Source: Planctomycetota bacterium
Lineage (GTDB): Bacteria > Planctomycetota > PLA2
DNA length: 64,000 bases
Assembly: GCA_021776735.1 (NCBI GenBank)
Contig: JAJFFH010000047.1
Coordinates: forward strand, 62,001 to 126,000
Direction of reading: 5' to 3'
The notes beneath the pieces are model-generated. The model was given only the letters and a program-made list of their open reading frames with translations. It did no database searches and had not been told where the DNA came from. The position numbers and the translations under genes were made by a program. Below are positions 26,484 to 35,612 of the stretch, in pieces. Position 1 is the first letter of the stretch; the number at the start of each line of letters is the position of its first letter.

Positions 26484-27179
26484 TTACGGAAGCGGAATCG
26501 GCACGGCGCCGTCGGGCTCCGTGGATCGGCCCTGCATCCACGCGGCCATGCCCGTCGCCAGCAGGGCTTCGAGGGCCGCGGAACAGGCGATGGCGAAATC
26601 GGAAGAAGGCGTACGGACGGCGATGTTTCCGAGCGCGCCGTCGGCGAGCGCATCGACGATCCGCCGGCGCCGCGCAATCGCGTCCTGGCCCGAGCCGGTC
26701 CAGCCGCCGGTGGGGAGGTCGAGCCGCCGCAGGACAGCGACGGTATCGACCTCGAAGAGACCGGCAAGTTCGGGAGCGCCACGGCGCCGCCGCAGAAGCG
26801 GCAGCGCGGCGTGCAGGCGAGCGAGCCGGCGCCGTTCCAGGCTTGAACTGGATTCGGCCTCGAAACGCAGCGGATGGCGCTGGCCGCGCGTGCGGCGTGA
26901 CGCGAACCGGCGTCCTTCGGCGAGTAGCCGCTTGGCGGTCAGATCGATGCGATCGGCCTCGGCCACGTTCAGGAACGACAAGAACTCGGCCGGCAACGAA
27001 CACGGTGCGGCCAGGGCGATGCGCGCGGCCGAGTCGAGCGGCGGCGGTGTGGGCGCCTCCTCCAGGCCTACGAGAACCTCGGAAGCATCGCCGTCCGTTT
27101 GCTCTACTTGTCCGATCCACCAAAGTGCGGGCGCGGCGGGCCGGTCGGGCGGGATCAAGGGGCACAGGCCAAGGAGCAC
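26484..27179 (-). CDS. Hypothetical protein between HEAT paralogues
   Basis: 231 aa from a GTG at 27179. A hydrophobic N-terminus (LLGLCPLIPPDRPAAPALWW) is followed by an Arg-rich, mostly helical region with no recognised domain. It has two facing copies of the GGACGGCGAT word, one sense (EQTDGDAS) and one antisense (NIAVRT). Position and strand fit co-transcription with the HEAT genes. Support is coding-like composition and the absence of a better frame, so existence is moderately sure only. Confidence 0.55.
   Translation of the reverse strand: MLLGLCPLIPPDRPAAPALWWIGQVEQTDGDASEVLVGLEEAPTPPPLDSAARIALAAPCSLPAEFLSFLNVAEADRIDLTAKRLLAEGRRFASRRTRGQRHPLRFEAESSSSLERRRLARLHAALPLLRRRRGAPELAGLFEVDTVAVLRRLDLPTGGWTGSGQDAIARRRRIVDALADGALGNIAVRTPSSDFAIACSAALEALLATGMAAWMQGRSTEPDGAVPIPLP
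26615..26624 (+). repeat. GGACGGCGAT word, copy 14
   Basis: Plus orientation, antisense in the hypothetical gene, read N-I-A-V-R. It faces copy 15. Confidence 0.9.
27087..27096 (-). repeat. GGACGGCGAT word, copy 15
   Basis: Minus orientation, sense in the hypothetical gene, read Q-T-D-G-D-A-S. Confidence 0.9.
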
Positions 27180-27239
27180 GCCGGGAAGGTAAACGAGAAG
27201 CCGAGGATGCCGAAGCCTCCGGACGAATTCAAACGAAAA

Positions 27240-27267
27240 GAGCGCCCCCGGAAAACCGGGGACGCTC
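27240..27267 (-). terminator. Rho-independent terminator after HEAT gene
   Basis: A 12-bp stem with one mismatch (GAGCGcCCCCGG / AAAA / CCGGGGaCGCTC), followed on the minus strand by TTTTCGTTT. It lies 28 nt after the HEAT gene stop. Confidence 0.85.
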
Positions 27268-27295
27268 CTGTGTAGTCGTTGAACTTGCTGTTGAC

Positions 27296-29314
27296 CTAGA
27301 GGATGAACAGCAGCTCGTCGAGGTCCGAGACGGACGCGCGGTAGTTGTAGTTCTTCGAAAGACGCGCGAGTCGCGGAATCCTGTTCAGGTCGCCGATCAT
27401 GCCGAGGCCGACGGCGGCCAAGGCGCGGGTCTGCGCGGGCTGACCCTTGTCGTCCAGGAGGTCCACGAGCGGATCGATGGCGTTGTGATCGCCGACGGTG
27501 CCGATCGCGGTGATGAGCTGACCCTGAACCGCGAAGGACTTGGCCTTCTTGAGTTCGTCGATCAGGTGGCGCATGACATCCGCGTCGTGCAGCAGGCCGA
27601 GGCCCGTCGCAGCGTCACGGCGCAGGTCGACGCTCTTGCGCTCGCGGAGGGCGAGCTTCATCGCGTCCTTGACCGACTCGCTGGCGTCACCGATCAGTCC
27701 GAGTGCGACACACGCGAAGCCGCGCAGCGTCGGGTTTCCGGACTTCTTGGAAGCGATGCTCACGAGCTCATCGACTGCCGCTCGATCCTTGATCAGACCG
27801 CGTGCCAGCAGGAACGCCGCCTTGGTGTCGGGATCCTTGTTCTTCGCGCTCAGCTTGATCATCGCCTTGCGGATCGTGTCCATCATGTCGTCGGACATGC
27901 CTTCGCCCTTGCCAGCGGCCTTGTCACGCTCCTTGTAGAAGACGTGGGTGCCGAGACCGAGCGCTGCGAACGGACGCTGGCCGTACCGGCCCTTGTCCGC
28001 GATCTTCAGGAGCTGCGCGAGGGCCTTGTCGGTGCCGATCTGGCTCAGCGCGATGATGGCGAAGTTCTTGGCGCTGGGATCACTGCCCTTGCGGATGAAC
28101 TTCATGAGCGTCCGGACAGCTTCTTCCCGCTGGTCCGTCGTGGCTTTCTTGGAGGAGGCGAGAACGCCGGCGGCGATCGCCGCGGAGCGCTTTACGACTC
28201 GACCGAACTTGCGCGAGTTCAGCACGTCCAGGACGGCGGTCAGCGCCTTGGGGCTGCCGATCTTCGTCAGGGCGTAGCCGATGAACGCGCGGACACGGTC
28301 GTTCTCGATCCGACGGCCGCTGAGGTTGCCCTCAACGAAACCCTCGGCGAGTGCCTCGACCGCGGACTCATCACCGATCAGGCCGAGACCCGCAAGCAGG
28401 CCGGCCGGGATGTTTTGGTTCTTGTACTTCTTGCCGAGGCGCTCGAGGAGCGGTCGGACCGACTCCTTGTCGCGCTGCAGGCCGAGGGAGACGGCGGCCC
28501 AGACGCGCTCGCGCGTCCGGATCTTGATGCGACCAGCCTTGGGGTAGTCGATGATCTCGAGGCAGATCTTGCGGATCGCGTCGAGACTCGCCTTGTCCTG
28601 GTTCGGGAGAAGGCCGAGGGCCAGCACCGCAGACTCACGCGCCTGCGAGCCGAACTCGATCTTGACGCCGCGCTGGTTGCGCCACTTGTCGAAGGTCGCC
28701 TTCTCGAAGATGTTGATGAAGCCCGAGTTGCCGATCTTGCCGAGTGCGACAAGGCAGCCACCGTGGATATCTTCATGGTCGCCCTTGCGCTCAAGCGAAC
28801 GCAGCAGAGCGGGGATGATCGTCTTGGTGATCGCCCGCTCGGTCGGACGCTGGGCGTTCCGGCGGTTTTCCTTGTCCCGGCCGGATGCGAAGTGCAGCGG
28901 GGAGGACGAGGAGACACCCCTGGAGAGGATGTGATCCTTCAGGGAGATGATGTCGGGGTTGTTGTAGGTCCACCAGTAGCCCCAGTACTCGAAAGTACGG
29001 GTCTTCGTGGTCGCCTTCCGCTTCGGACCGGCGCTGGGCGTCGGCGCGGGCGGGGGCGGTGCTCCGCCGGGGGTGTCGTGACCGCCGTCGGGCGTGGTCG
29101 GGGTGGCCGGACCGGGGTCGCCGGGCGTCGTCGGACCACCCGGATCACCGGGGTCGGACGGCGGCGGCGGCGGCGGCTCGGGGTCGTTCGGCTCGCGCAG
29201 CCCGGGCGGAACGCCGCCGTTGGGACCACGGAACGAGCCACCGTGCGCATACAGCGGGGTCGTGAACAGGGCCACGAGCCCGAATGCGACGGCGAGCTGA
29301 AGAATCCTTCTCAT
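27296..29314 (-). CDS. Exported HEAT-repeat protein
   Basis: 672 aa from ATG 29314 with ribosome site GGAGG. Signal peptide (MRRILQLAVAFGLVALFTTP), family leader AHGGSFRGPNGGVPPGLRE, a Pro/Gly/Asp/Thr linker, YWGYWWTYNNPDI, then about 12 HEAT-like repeats (RERVWAAVSLGLQRD, RGFACVALGLIGDAS), ending like 24346 with NYNYRASVSDLDELLFI. The gene is probably the ancestor or donor of the tandem cluster. Scaffold role inferred only. Confidence 0.87.
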   Translation of the reverse strand: MRRILQLAVAFGLVALFTTPLYAHGGSFRGPNGGVPPGLREPNDPEPPPPPPSDPGDPGGPTTPGDPGPATPTTPDGGHDTPGGAPPPPAPTPSAGPKRKATTKTRTFEYWGYWWTYNNPDIISLKDHILSRGVSSSSPLHFASGRDKENRRNAQRPTERAITKTIIPALLRSLERKGDHEDIHGGCLVALGKIGNSGFINIFEKATFDKWRNQRGVKIEFGSQARESAVLALGLLPNQDKASLDAIRKICLEIIDYPKAGRIKIRTRERVWAAVSLGLQRDKESVRPLLERLGKKYKNQNIPAGLLAGLGLIGDESAVEALAEGFVEGNLSGRRIENDRVRAFIGYALTKIGSPKALTAVLDVLNSRKFGRVVKRSAAIAAGVLASSKKATTDQREEAVRTLMKFIRKGSDPSAKNFAIIALSQIGTDKALAQLLKIADKGRYGQRPFAALGLGTHVFYKERDKAAGKGEGMSDDMMDTIRKAMIKLSAKNKDPDTKAAFLLARGLIKDRAAVDELVSIASKKSGNPTLRGFACVALGLIGDASESVKDAMKLALRERKSVDLRRDAATGLGLLHDADVMRHLIDELKKAKSFAVQGQLITAIGTVGDHNAIDPLVDLLDDKGQPAQTRALAAVGLGMIGDLNRIPRLARLSKNYNYRASVSDLDELLFIL

Positions 29315-29419
29315 GTCGGTAATGCCTCCGATGGTTTTTGCCAAGATGTCGAGCATAAAGCGAAGCCCATACCGGAAGGGCGACAATTGGCCAAAAGTCG
29401 GCGTTTCCTTCACGGTTAT

Positions 29420-29430
29420 CGTAAGTCGTT
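29420..29430 (+). promoter_or_regulatory. CGTAAGTYGTT element, copy B
   Basis: CGTAAGTCGTT followed by tgtagataaag, in the gap upstream of the HEAT gene but in opposite orientation to it. The same element occurs at 1528-1538 (minus), 35492 and 52386. Confidence 0.35.
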
Positions 29431-29522
29431 TGTAGATAAAGACTTGAGTCGGTGTTTTGGACGCGATGCGGTCGGCGGTACGGAGCGTCACAGTTACGGA
29501 GCGGTAACGGGGGGCGGGGGCG

Positions 29523-30653
29523 TTACTTGTCGGTGGCCGGTAGCTCATGAACCAGTCGGAGCTGTTCCGAGCGGGTGACCACGATGCGGAGCGAGCGGAT
29601 CGTTCGCCCATCGCGCAGCCGAATCGGCGATCCTTCGCGATCCAGCGGCCCTTCGGCCAGGACGTGATAGCCGAATAGGCGCCCCTTGGGACCGAGCGAC
29701 TTCGCCAACTTCTGGCCGACGATCTCGATGTCGATCGCGTAGCGGCCGCCCACTTTCACGGTCGCGCCTCGCTCGTGGATCTGAAACGCCCGGTCGTCGC
29801 TTTCGGCGACGAGCCCACAGGCCTGCACGGTCGGGCCGGGCCCGCCGGCTAGCTTCTTGGTGAGGGTCTGGATCGCGGTGCGCCCCCCGAGCACGACTAG
29901 ATCGGCGTTGTTTTTTCTGAGAATCTCGATGGTCTTCAGGGACCGGGCCCGCCTCTTCCACCAGGCGAGCCGATCTTCGTAGTCGGGGTAGTGCCGGGTC
30001 TCGGGATTCCAGATGCCTCGCCGGGCGGCGCGAGCTTCGGCCTGGGCGGCGCGAAACGCCGCATCGAAGCGTTGGGAGCGTCCGTACTTGACCGTGTAGG
30101 GCGAGAGGCCCGCGCGAACGACCTCGACGTTGTAGAGCCACGGCGCCGCGCCGCTCTCGGGGTAGATCCACGCCAGACAGAGGGTGCGACCGTACGTCCC
30201 CGTCCCCTGGCCCGCGTGGTCGCGCTCAAGACGTACCTTCGTGCGTGGCGGGAGGCGCTTGATCGCCCAGCGCGTCGCCGCCTCGCCCATCGGGGTCGGA
30301 TACTTGGCCGGACGAATGCGTCCCTTGGCCATGCGCGTGCGGTACGCGTCGAACTCCTCGCGCATCAGCTTTTGGAGCGCGGGTTTCATCGATTGCGGCC
30401 GCGGCATCTCCTCGGTGTCGATCGAAAGCAGGCGCAGAGACTTCTTGCGCCCTTCGACCCGGAAGGTATCGCCGTCTACGACCCCGTCTTGACGCATCTT
30501 GTAGATGCCGATTAGCAGAGCGGGGTCCGCCGACGGGCGCAGCGGTGTTTCAGGTCCCGGCGGGAGCTGGCCCGCGTCCTCCGCGCCGACCACATTCAGG
30601 ACGGCGAGGCACGCGACAAGTGCGAGTGCGAGGCGAGCCCCGAAACGGACCAT
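29523..30653 (-). CDS. Exported thermonuclease-like (SNase fold) protein
   Basis: 376 aa from ATG 30653 with a signal peptide (MVRFGARLALALVACLAVL). The staphylococcal-nuclease core shows GVVDGDTFRVEG (calcium-binding Asp), the catalytic Glu region LLSIDTEEM, and a second catalytic Arg in GTYGRTLCLAWIY, ending AARRGIWNP. A C-terminal extension of about 150 residues (QIHERGATVKVGG...GRLFGYHVLAEG) is not part of the usual fold. It probably degrades nucleic acid outside the cytoplasm. Confidence 0.82.
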   Translation of the reverse strand: MVRFGARLALALVACLAVLNVVGAEDAGQLPPGPETPLRPSADPALLIGIYKMRQDGVVDGDTFRVEGRKKSLRLLSIDTEEMPRPQSMKPALQKLMREEFDAYRTRMAKGRIRPAKYPTPMGEAATRWAIKRLPPRTKVRLERDHAGQGTGTYGRTLCLAWIYPESGAAPWLYNVEVVRAGLSPYTVKYGRSQRFDAAFRAAQAEARAARRGIWNPETRHYPDYEDRLAWWKRRARSLKTIEILRKNNADLVVLGGRTAIQTLTKKLAGGPGPTVQACGLVAESDDRAFQIHERGATVKVGGRYAIDIEIVGQKLAKSLGPKGRLFGYHVLAEGPLDREGSPIRLRDGRTIRSLRIVVTRSEQLRLVHELPATDK

Positions 30654-30688
30654 GGCACCATCATGGCTTACGCTGGACACCACGTCCC

Positions 30689-31189
30689 ATGAATTCGAAC
30701 GCGGTGCATCGCGAAGAACTCGTCTGGCCGGGCTGGACCCAGTTCGCCATGATCCTTCCCTTAATCGGTGGCGTGGGCGGACTGATCTGGGCCTACTCAC
30801 AGGACCGGCTCACGACCGGGATCGTGATCGCTGCCGGCGTGCTTGTCCTGGTCGGATTGGTGTTTCTCCGTTTTCGCTCGATTGTGATCGAATTCGGACC
30901 GGACGGCGCCGCGTTCGGTTTCAACAAGCCGAGCCGCCGGGTGCCTTGCGATCGCATCGTCGCCGCCGAGGTCGAGACCTACGATGTCGCCCGCTACATG
31001 GGCTGGGGCTTTCGTTTCGGCTGGGAGGCCCGCGACCGCGCCTACTCGATCATGGGCCATCCGCGAGGTATCCGCCTGATCTTCGACGACGAGAAGGGCC
31101 GCCGCTGGAAGGTGTTCGTGTCGATCGACGATCCCGAAACGGCCATGAAGGCGCTGGGACTGGAAGATTCGTCGGAAGATCCGGGTTAG
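30689..31189 (+). CDS. Membrane protein with PH-like domain
   Basis: 166 aa from ATG 30689. Two membrane helices at about 20-35 and 42-60 (FAMILPLIGGVGGLIWAY; TGIVIAAGVLVLVGLVFL) are followed by a beta-rich soluble part (SIVIEFGPDGAAFGFNKPS...IRLIFDDEKGRRWKVFVSI) that resembles bacterial PH-type membrane proteins. Divergent from the nuclease gene across 35 nt. Function unknown. Confidence 0.7.
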   Translation: MNSNAVHREELVWPGWTQFAMILPLIGGVGGLIWAYSQDRLTTGIVIAAGVLVLVGLVFLRFRSIVIEFGPDGAAFGFNKPSRRVPCDRIVAAEVETYDVARYMGWGFRFGWEARDRAYSIMGHPRGIRLIFDDEKGRRWKVFVSIDDPETAMKALGLEDSSEDPG

Positions 31190-31296
31190 CGGCAGCAGCG
31201 CGATCCTCCGCAGCACCCGCCGTCGAAGCCGAAAACCCACGGACGGCATCACAGGCAGTTGGTCGGAATCATCCAAGGGGCCAAAGGAGAGTCCCC

Positions 31297-32034
31297 TTGT
31301 CCAAGCCCCTGAGAGCCATCTTCGTAAACTGCACACTCAAATATCTGCCCGAGCCGTCGAACACCGACGCGTTGATCGACATCGTCATCGACGAGATGAA
31401 GGCGGCCGAGGCGGCCATCGAGATCGACCGGCTGCGCGTGACCGACTTCAACGTTCGGTTCGGTGTCTCGAACGACATGGGCGAAGGCGACGAATGGCCT
31501 CAGATTCTCAAGCGCATTCGCGCCGCTGACATCATCGTGATCGCGATGCCCATCTGGATGGGCGTTCGCTCGAGCCTCGCTCAGATCGTGATCGAGCGTC
31601 TCGACGGTACGACCAAGGTCGTGCCCGAGGGCGACTTCGGCCAGTTCCCCCTCTACAACACGGTTGCGGGGGTCGTCATTACCGGCAACGAGGACGGAGC
31701 CCACGATTGTGCCGCGAACACACTCTTCAACCTGGCGCACTTCGGTTGCACGGTGCCGCCCAACACCGACTGCTACTGGGTGGGCGACGCTGGACCGGGG
31801 CCGAGTTTCATCGAAGCCGGCGGTGACATGCACCCGTACACGCTCCGCACCGCGAAGCTGACGGCGCAAAACCTCGTGTACGCGGCCAAGCTGCTCAAGG
31901 CGAATCCGTACCCCACGAACGTGAAAGCCCTCAACATGGAGATGATGACCCGCAACAAGCAGATATGGCCGGCCCAGGCGGAGTTCCGGCAGGAGTTGCG
32001 AAGAAAGCTGCACGACGGCGAGCTCACGTTCTAG
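31297..32034 (+). CDS. Flavodoxin-like NAD(P)H-dependent FMN reductase family protein
   Basis: 245 aa from TTG 31297, chosen because AAAGGAGA sits 7 nt before it and LSKPLRAIFVNCTLK begins the fold. Flavodoxin-fold features: the phosphate-loop strand AIFVNCTLKYLPEPSNTDAL, the second loop ADIIVIAMPIWMGVRSSL, and VAGVVITGNEDGAHDCAANT. By family it would reduce FMN or a quinone. Substrate not identifiable. Confidence 0.82.
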   Translation: MSKPLRAIFVNCTLKYLPEPSNTDALIDIVIDEMKAAEAAIEIDRLRVTDFNVRFGVSNDMGEGDEWPQILKRIRAADIIVIAMPIWMGVRSSLAQIVIERLDGTTKVVPEGDFGQFPLYNTVAGVVITGNEDGAHDCAANTLFNLAHFGCTVPPNTDCYWVGDAGPGPSFIEAGGDMHPYTLRTAKLTAQNLVYAAKLLKANPYPTNVKALNMEMMTRNKQIWPAQAEFRQELRRKLHDGELTF

Positions 32035-32065
32035 TGGCCCGTGTCGTTCCATCGTGATCCAGTTC

Positions 32066-32101
32066 CCACCACATACGGCGGCTGCCCGCCGTATGTGGTG
32101 G
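32066..32101. terminator. Perfect 16-bp hairpin after flavodoxin-like gene
   Basis: CCACCACATACGGCGG, loop CTGC, and its exact reverse complement. It lies 32 nt after the stop. No T-run follows, so terminator function is inferred from position. Confidence 0.7.
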
Positions 32102-32182
32102 CGTTCGTAGGTCCCGCCCGACGGTTTTCGCGGTAGCGGGCCAAAACCGGCTCCGGCATGGTCCGTGCGATGCCGCCTGGGC

Positions 32183-32860
32183 ATGAACGAATCACTGGGC
32201 GTCGTCACGAAGTACCAACTCGGAAATGAACGCGCCTACGCGGAACTGTGGAAGGCCAGCCACGAGCGTCTCCTTGCGGTTGCCTACCGGATTCTGCGGG
32301 ACGTTCACGAGGCGCAAGATGCGGTGCAAGACACGTTCTTGAGCATGATCCGCCATGTCGATCGCTTTCGGGGCGACGCTTCGATTCACACGTGGTTGCA
32401 TTCCGTGGTGAGCAATGCAGCCCGGATGCGTCGGCGCAAGAAGCAACGCACACCCCTGCCGATGTCCGACGAGTTGCCGGAGGCTTCGCCGGAGTTGGTC
32501 GAAGGCGACAGCTGTCCCACGACGCGTGCGGTCCGCCTCGACAACGTCTCACGGGTGCGCATTGCCATTGCGGCGCTGGACCGCACGCATCGCGAGGTCC
32601 TTCGTCTTCGCGCGCTCGAACAACGCAGCACCGAGGAGACCGCGCGCCGGCTCCGGATCACGCGGACGGCTGTGCGAGCCCGCTTCTGCCGGGCGCGAGC
32701 GGCGTTACGCAAGAAGCTCGAATGCACTGGCGGACGGCCTGTCGAGCCGCCGATCTTGTCGGACGGGCAGGCGCTGTGGCTCCCGTGCCGACGCACGATT
32801 CCGGCTGGGGCTCACCCGCGCGCTTGCAGAGACGAGGGCGCCGTGGTGCACGCTAGCTAA
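32183..32860 (+). CDS. ECF-type RNA polymerase sigma factor
   Basis: 225 aa from ATG 32183 (MNESLGVV). Region 2: LLAVAYRILRDVHEAQDAVQ, DTFLSMIRHVDRF and IHTWLHSVVSNAARMRRRK. Region 4: LDRTHREVLRLRALEQRST, ending TAVRARFCRARAALRKKL. The C-terminal 45 residues are Pro/Arg/Cys-rich with no domain. No anti-sigma gene is next to it; 17 nt downstream is a sigma-54 activator, so its control is unclear. Confidence 0.87.
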   Translation: MNESLGVVTKYQLGNERAYAELWKASHERLLAVAYRILRDVHEAQDAVQDTFLSMIRHVDRFRGDASIHTWLHSVVSNAARMRRRKKQRTPLPMSDELPEASPELVEGDSCPTTRAVRLDNVSRVRIAIAALDRTHREVLRLRALEQRSTEETARRLRITRTAVRARFCRARAALRKKLECTGGRPVEPPILSDGQALWLPCRRTIPAGAHPRACRDEGAVVHAS

Positions 32861-32877
32861 CGGGCTAAGATGGTCGC

Positions 32878-34806
32878 ATGGCGTTTTATCGCAAGAATCG
32901 GGACCCGGAGGAACTTCGGGCGCTGTTCGACATCGTCGTGCGTACGGCCGGTACGCTTGGGGAAAACTACTTCGATGCGCTTGTGAGAAGCATGGCCGCC
33001 GCGCTCCGGGTGAGGTACGCGTTCGTCTCCGTGTTTGCCGACTCGGACACGCGCATGCGCATCGTGGCGCTGTGGGACGGAGAGCGATTTCGCAACGTGG
33101 GCGAGTACGACATCTCCTTGTCGCCGTGCCGGGAAGTGATGAAGGGTACGGAGTTCTTTTGTCCGCGTGACGTTCGGAAGAGTTTTCCGAAAGACCCTCA
33201 GATGAAGGGTCTAGGGGCGCAGAGCTACCGGGGCGTTCCGATGATTGGGGCGACCGGCCGACACTTCGGCCACATCGCGGCGGTCGATACAAAGCCCATC
33301 AAAGCCGAACCCCGCTTCACGTCGATCATGCAAATCTGCGCGACGCGTGTGGCCGCCGAAATGGAACGACTGGAGTCCGAGCGCGCGATTTTCGAGTCCG
33401 AAGGCCGCTTGCGCGCCGTCGTACATTCGACGAGGGACGCCATCATCACGATCGATGGTGGGCGCATCGTGAAACTCGCCAACCGGTCCGCGGAGCGGAT
33501 GCTCGGGTGCACCGCTGCTGACATCGTCGGCTCCTCGCTCGATCCGTTCTTTTCCAAGAAACTTACCGCGGAGGTCGTGCGTTGTACGACTTGCCTCGAC
33601 GAAGATGAGGCTAAGATCGGCGTTGAGCCAACATGCCTATGGTTGCGGGACGGGGTGAGCGCTCTGCGCGCGGACGGCATCTCCTTTCCGATCGAGGCGT
33701 CGATAGCTCCCGTCAGTCTGGAAGGCCGGCCGCACTACACCCTGGTCCTGCGCGACATGGACGAGCGCCAGCGAGCCCAGGCCGAGATCGAGCGACTCGG
33801 CCTTGAGGCGAACTATCTCTCAGAAGAGCTCCGACGAGCGCACGGAATTGACGGGTGGATCGGCGAGTCCGCAGCGATGCGCAAGGTGCTCAAGCGCGCG
33901 GAACGCGTGACGGGAACCGACGCCACGGTGCTGATCACGGGTGAATCGGGCACCGGCAAGGAGCTGGTCGCGCGAATGTTGCATGCCGGTTCGGAGCGGG
34001 GCAGACGGGCGCTGGTGAAGGTGGACTGCGCCGCCCTCCCGGAGAATCTGATCGAGAGCGAGCTCTTCGGTCACGAGAAGGGCGCGTTCACCGGGGCGAC
34101 GGCCCGTCGGCGCGGGCGGTTCGAGATGGCTCACGGCGGCACAGTCTTTCTGGACGAGATTGGAGAGCTGCCTCTCCTCATGCAGGCCAAGCTCCTGCGC
34201 GTGCTCGAGGAACGGGAGTTCGAGCGTGTTGGAGGCAGCGAGACCCTGCGGGTGGATGTTCGGATCATAGCCGCGACGAATCGCGACCTTGGTCAGATGG
34301 TTGTGGGGCAGCGATTTCGCGAGGACCTCTACTTTCGACTCAACGTCGTTCCGATCGAGATGCCGCCTCTGAGGGACCGGCCCGAAGACGTTCGGCCGTT
34401 GGCGGAGCTTTTCCTGGCGCGGTTTGCGAAACGGATCGGGAGGACGATCCAGGGATTCAGCGACGAGAGTGAGGCTGCGATCCTTGCCTACTCATGGCCC
34501 GGCAACATTCGAGAACTCAAGAATGTGATCGAGCGCTCGGTGATCCTGTCCACAACACCCGTGCTGGATGTGGAGCTCCCGTTGGCTGAACCGGGTTCGG
34601 TCGTCGCGGAGCGGCAGCCGGGCACGTTGCGCGAGGTTGAGCGTCGGCACATCCTCGCAACTCTGGGGCAAACGGGCGGGGTCGTCGAGGGACCCGGCGG
34701 CGCAGCCAGAATCCTCGACATCAACCCAAGCACGCTCCGCAATCGCATGCGCAAGCTCGGGATTCGACCCGAGCCGACGGCGGAGGACACACTTGGCGAT
34801 GTCTGA
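32878..34806 (+). CDS. Sigma-54-dependent transcriptional activator (GAF-PAS-AAA-HTH)
   Basis: 642 aa. Residues about 15-165 form a GAF-like sensor, 180-290 a PAS-like sensor ([20 protein letters not shown]), and 320-555 the AAA+ domain with Walker A GESGTGKE, the sigma-54 contact loop GAFTGA, Walker [11 protein letters not shown] and arginine finger region [12 protein letters not shown]. The C-terminal Fis-type HTH is [22 protein letters not shown]. It should open sigma-54 promoters in response to a small ligand or redox cue. No -24/-12 promoter is obvious next to it. Confidence 0.93.
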   Translation: MAFYRKNRDPEELRALFDIVVRTAGTLGENYFDALVRSMAAALRVRYAFVSVFADSDTRMRIVALWDGERFRNVGEYDISLSPCREVMKGTEFFCPRDVRKSFPKDPQMKGLGAQSYRGVPMIGATGRHFGHIAAVDTKPIKAEPRFTSIMQICATRVAAEMERLESERAIFESEGRLRAVVHSTRDAIITIDGGRIVKLANRSAERMLGCTAADIVGSSLDPFFSKKLTAEVVRCTTCLDEDEAKIGVEPTCLWLRDGVSALRADGISFPIEASIAPVSLEGRPHYTLVLRDMDERQRAQAEIERLGLEANYLSEELRRAHGIDGWIGESAAMRKVLKRAERVTGTDATVLITGESGTGKELVARMLHAGSERGRRALVKVDCAALPENLIESELFGHEKGAFTGATARRRGRFEMAHGGTVFLDEIGELPLLMQAKLLRVLEEREFERVGGSETLRVDVRIIAATNRDLGQMVVGQRFREDLYFRLNVVPIEMPPLRDRPEDVRPLAELFLARFAKRIGRTIQGFSDESEAAILAYSWPGNIRELKNVIERSVILSTTPVLDVELPLAEPGSVVAERQPGTLREVERRHILATLGQTGGVVEGPGGAARILDINPSTLRNRMRKLGIRPEPTAEDTLGDV

Positions 34807-34867
34807 CCAACGATGAGAGTGCCATGTTTTGGTGACATGCAGGTTCGACGATCGCGGACGAAAGATC

Positions 34868-35182
34868 ATGTCCGCTGAAACACCGACGCCACTCCCGACG
34901 TGGCAGATCAGGGCCGGAACGGTCCTGTTTTATCTGGTGCCGATCTCGGCTGGTCTGTTGTGCCTTGCTCCGATGATTGGGGAGGAAATGTCCAGAGAAC
35001 TGGGAATCGGGCTGGCCGATGTTGCGCTCATCCCACTCCAAAACTGGCGCGGCATCGTTCTCTTGCCGTTGATCCTCGCATTCGCCTTTCGACGAACTTG
35101 GATCATGGCCGCCGTGTCTCTTGGTGCGATCGGCGCATGGTTCTTGTTCTGCTTTCTCGCGGTATCCCTTGGTTGGCGCTAG
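34868..35182 (+). CDS. Small membrane protein
   Basis: 104 aa from ATG 34868 (MSAETPTPLPTW). Three hydrophobic helices: TVLFYLVPISAGLLCLAPMI, GIVLLPLILAFAF and IMAAVSLGAIGAWFLFCFLA. No known domain. Follows the activator gene by 61 nt. Confidence 0.65.
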   Translation: MSAETPTPLPTWQIRAGTVLFYLVPISAGLLCLAPMIGEEMSRELGIGLADVALIPLQNWRGIVLLPLILAFAFRRTWIMAAVSLGAIGAWFLFCFLAVSLGWR

Positions 35183-35222
35183 CGCTGGCCGCGCCAGCCG
35201 ACACCCCCCCCAAAAAAAGGGT

Positions 35223-35245
35223 GGGCCCGGCATTGCGCCGGGCCC
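35223..35245. terminator. Strong GC hairpin
   Basis: GGGCCCGGC / ATTGC / GCCGGGCCC, a perfect 9-bp stem. A run of seven A precedes it on the plus strand, so the T-run is on the minus side; a second A-run follows at 35252. The region 35183-35612 otherwise shows only a CGTAAGTYGTT element and no convincing gene. Confidence 0.65.
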
Positions 35246-35491
35246 GTTCGGCAAAAAAGAGTGGAGGTATGAATGGCCGAGTTGTGGGCCGACCATTCGG
35301 TTGGGCTACCCATGCTCCAGCACACAAGACGTGCCAGCGGGCGGTTTCGGGCGGGGATTTCTTGCGAGATCTCCTAAGTCGCGTTTTTGCAGAGGCTTAC
35401 GGATCACCGCCGAGTCGTGGGGCGCTACCGTCGTCTTGTGGCAGCGAGGCCAACGGCGTAAAGGAATCTTATGGATCCTGCGACATCCGTC

Positions 35492-35502
35492 CGTAAGTCG
35501 TT
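35492..35502 (+). promoter_or_regulatory. CGTAAGTYGTT element, copy A
   Basis: CGTAAGTCGTT followed by tgtcagaaac, 110 nt upstream of the pyruvate kinase start and in the same orientation. Candidate promoter or leader element. Confidence 0.4.
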
Positions 35503-35612
35503 TGTCAGAAACTGGTTAGGGCGAACGTCTCAATCCGTAAGATTCTCTTCCGGTTGCGGGTGTGCGCACGCGGAACCGTCAAAACGACTGCCGCCGGAGT
35601 AGGCTGCCCGAT

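Noticed and set aside
26012..29578. 1188-codon plus-strand open frame
   Set aside because: Antisense to two HEAT genes with signal peptides and ribosome sites; low-complexity Arg/Ala translation.
30467..30476. GGACGGCGAT-like sequence in the nuclease gene
   Set aside because: Only GACGGCGAT(A) is present, and VVDGDTF is the conserved SNase motif, so it is explained by protein function.
30689..31189. Sigma or regulator role for the small membrane protein
   Set aside because: Only helices and a beta-rich tail are visible; no regulatory domain supports it.
35269..35496. Small ORF (75 codons) after the 35223 hairpin
   Set aside because: GGAGG is too close to the ATG, composition is not gene-like and no family is visible.
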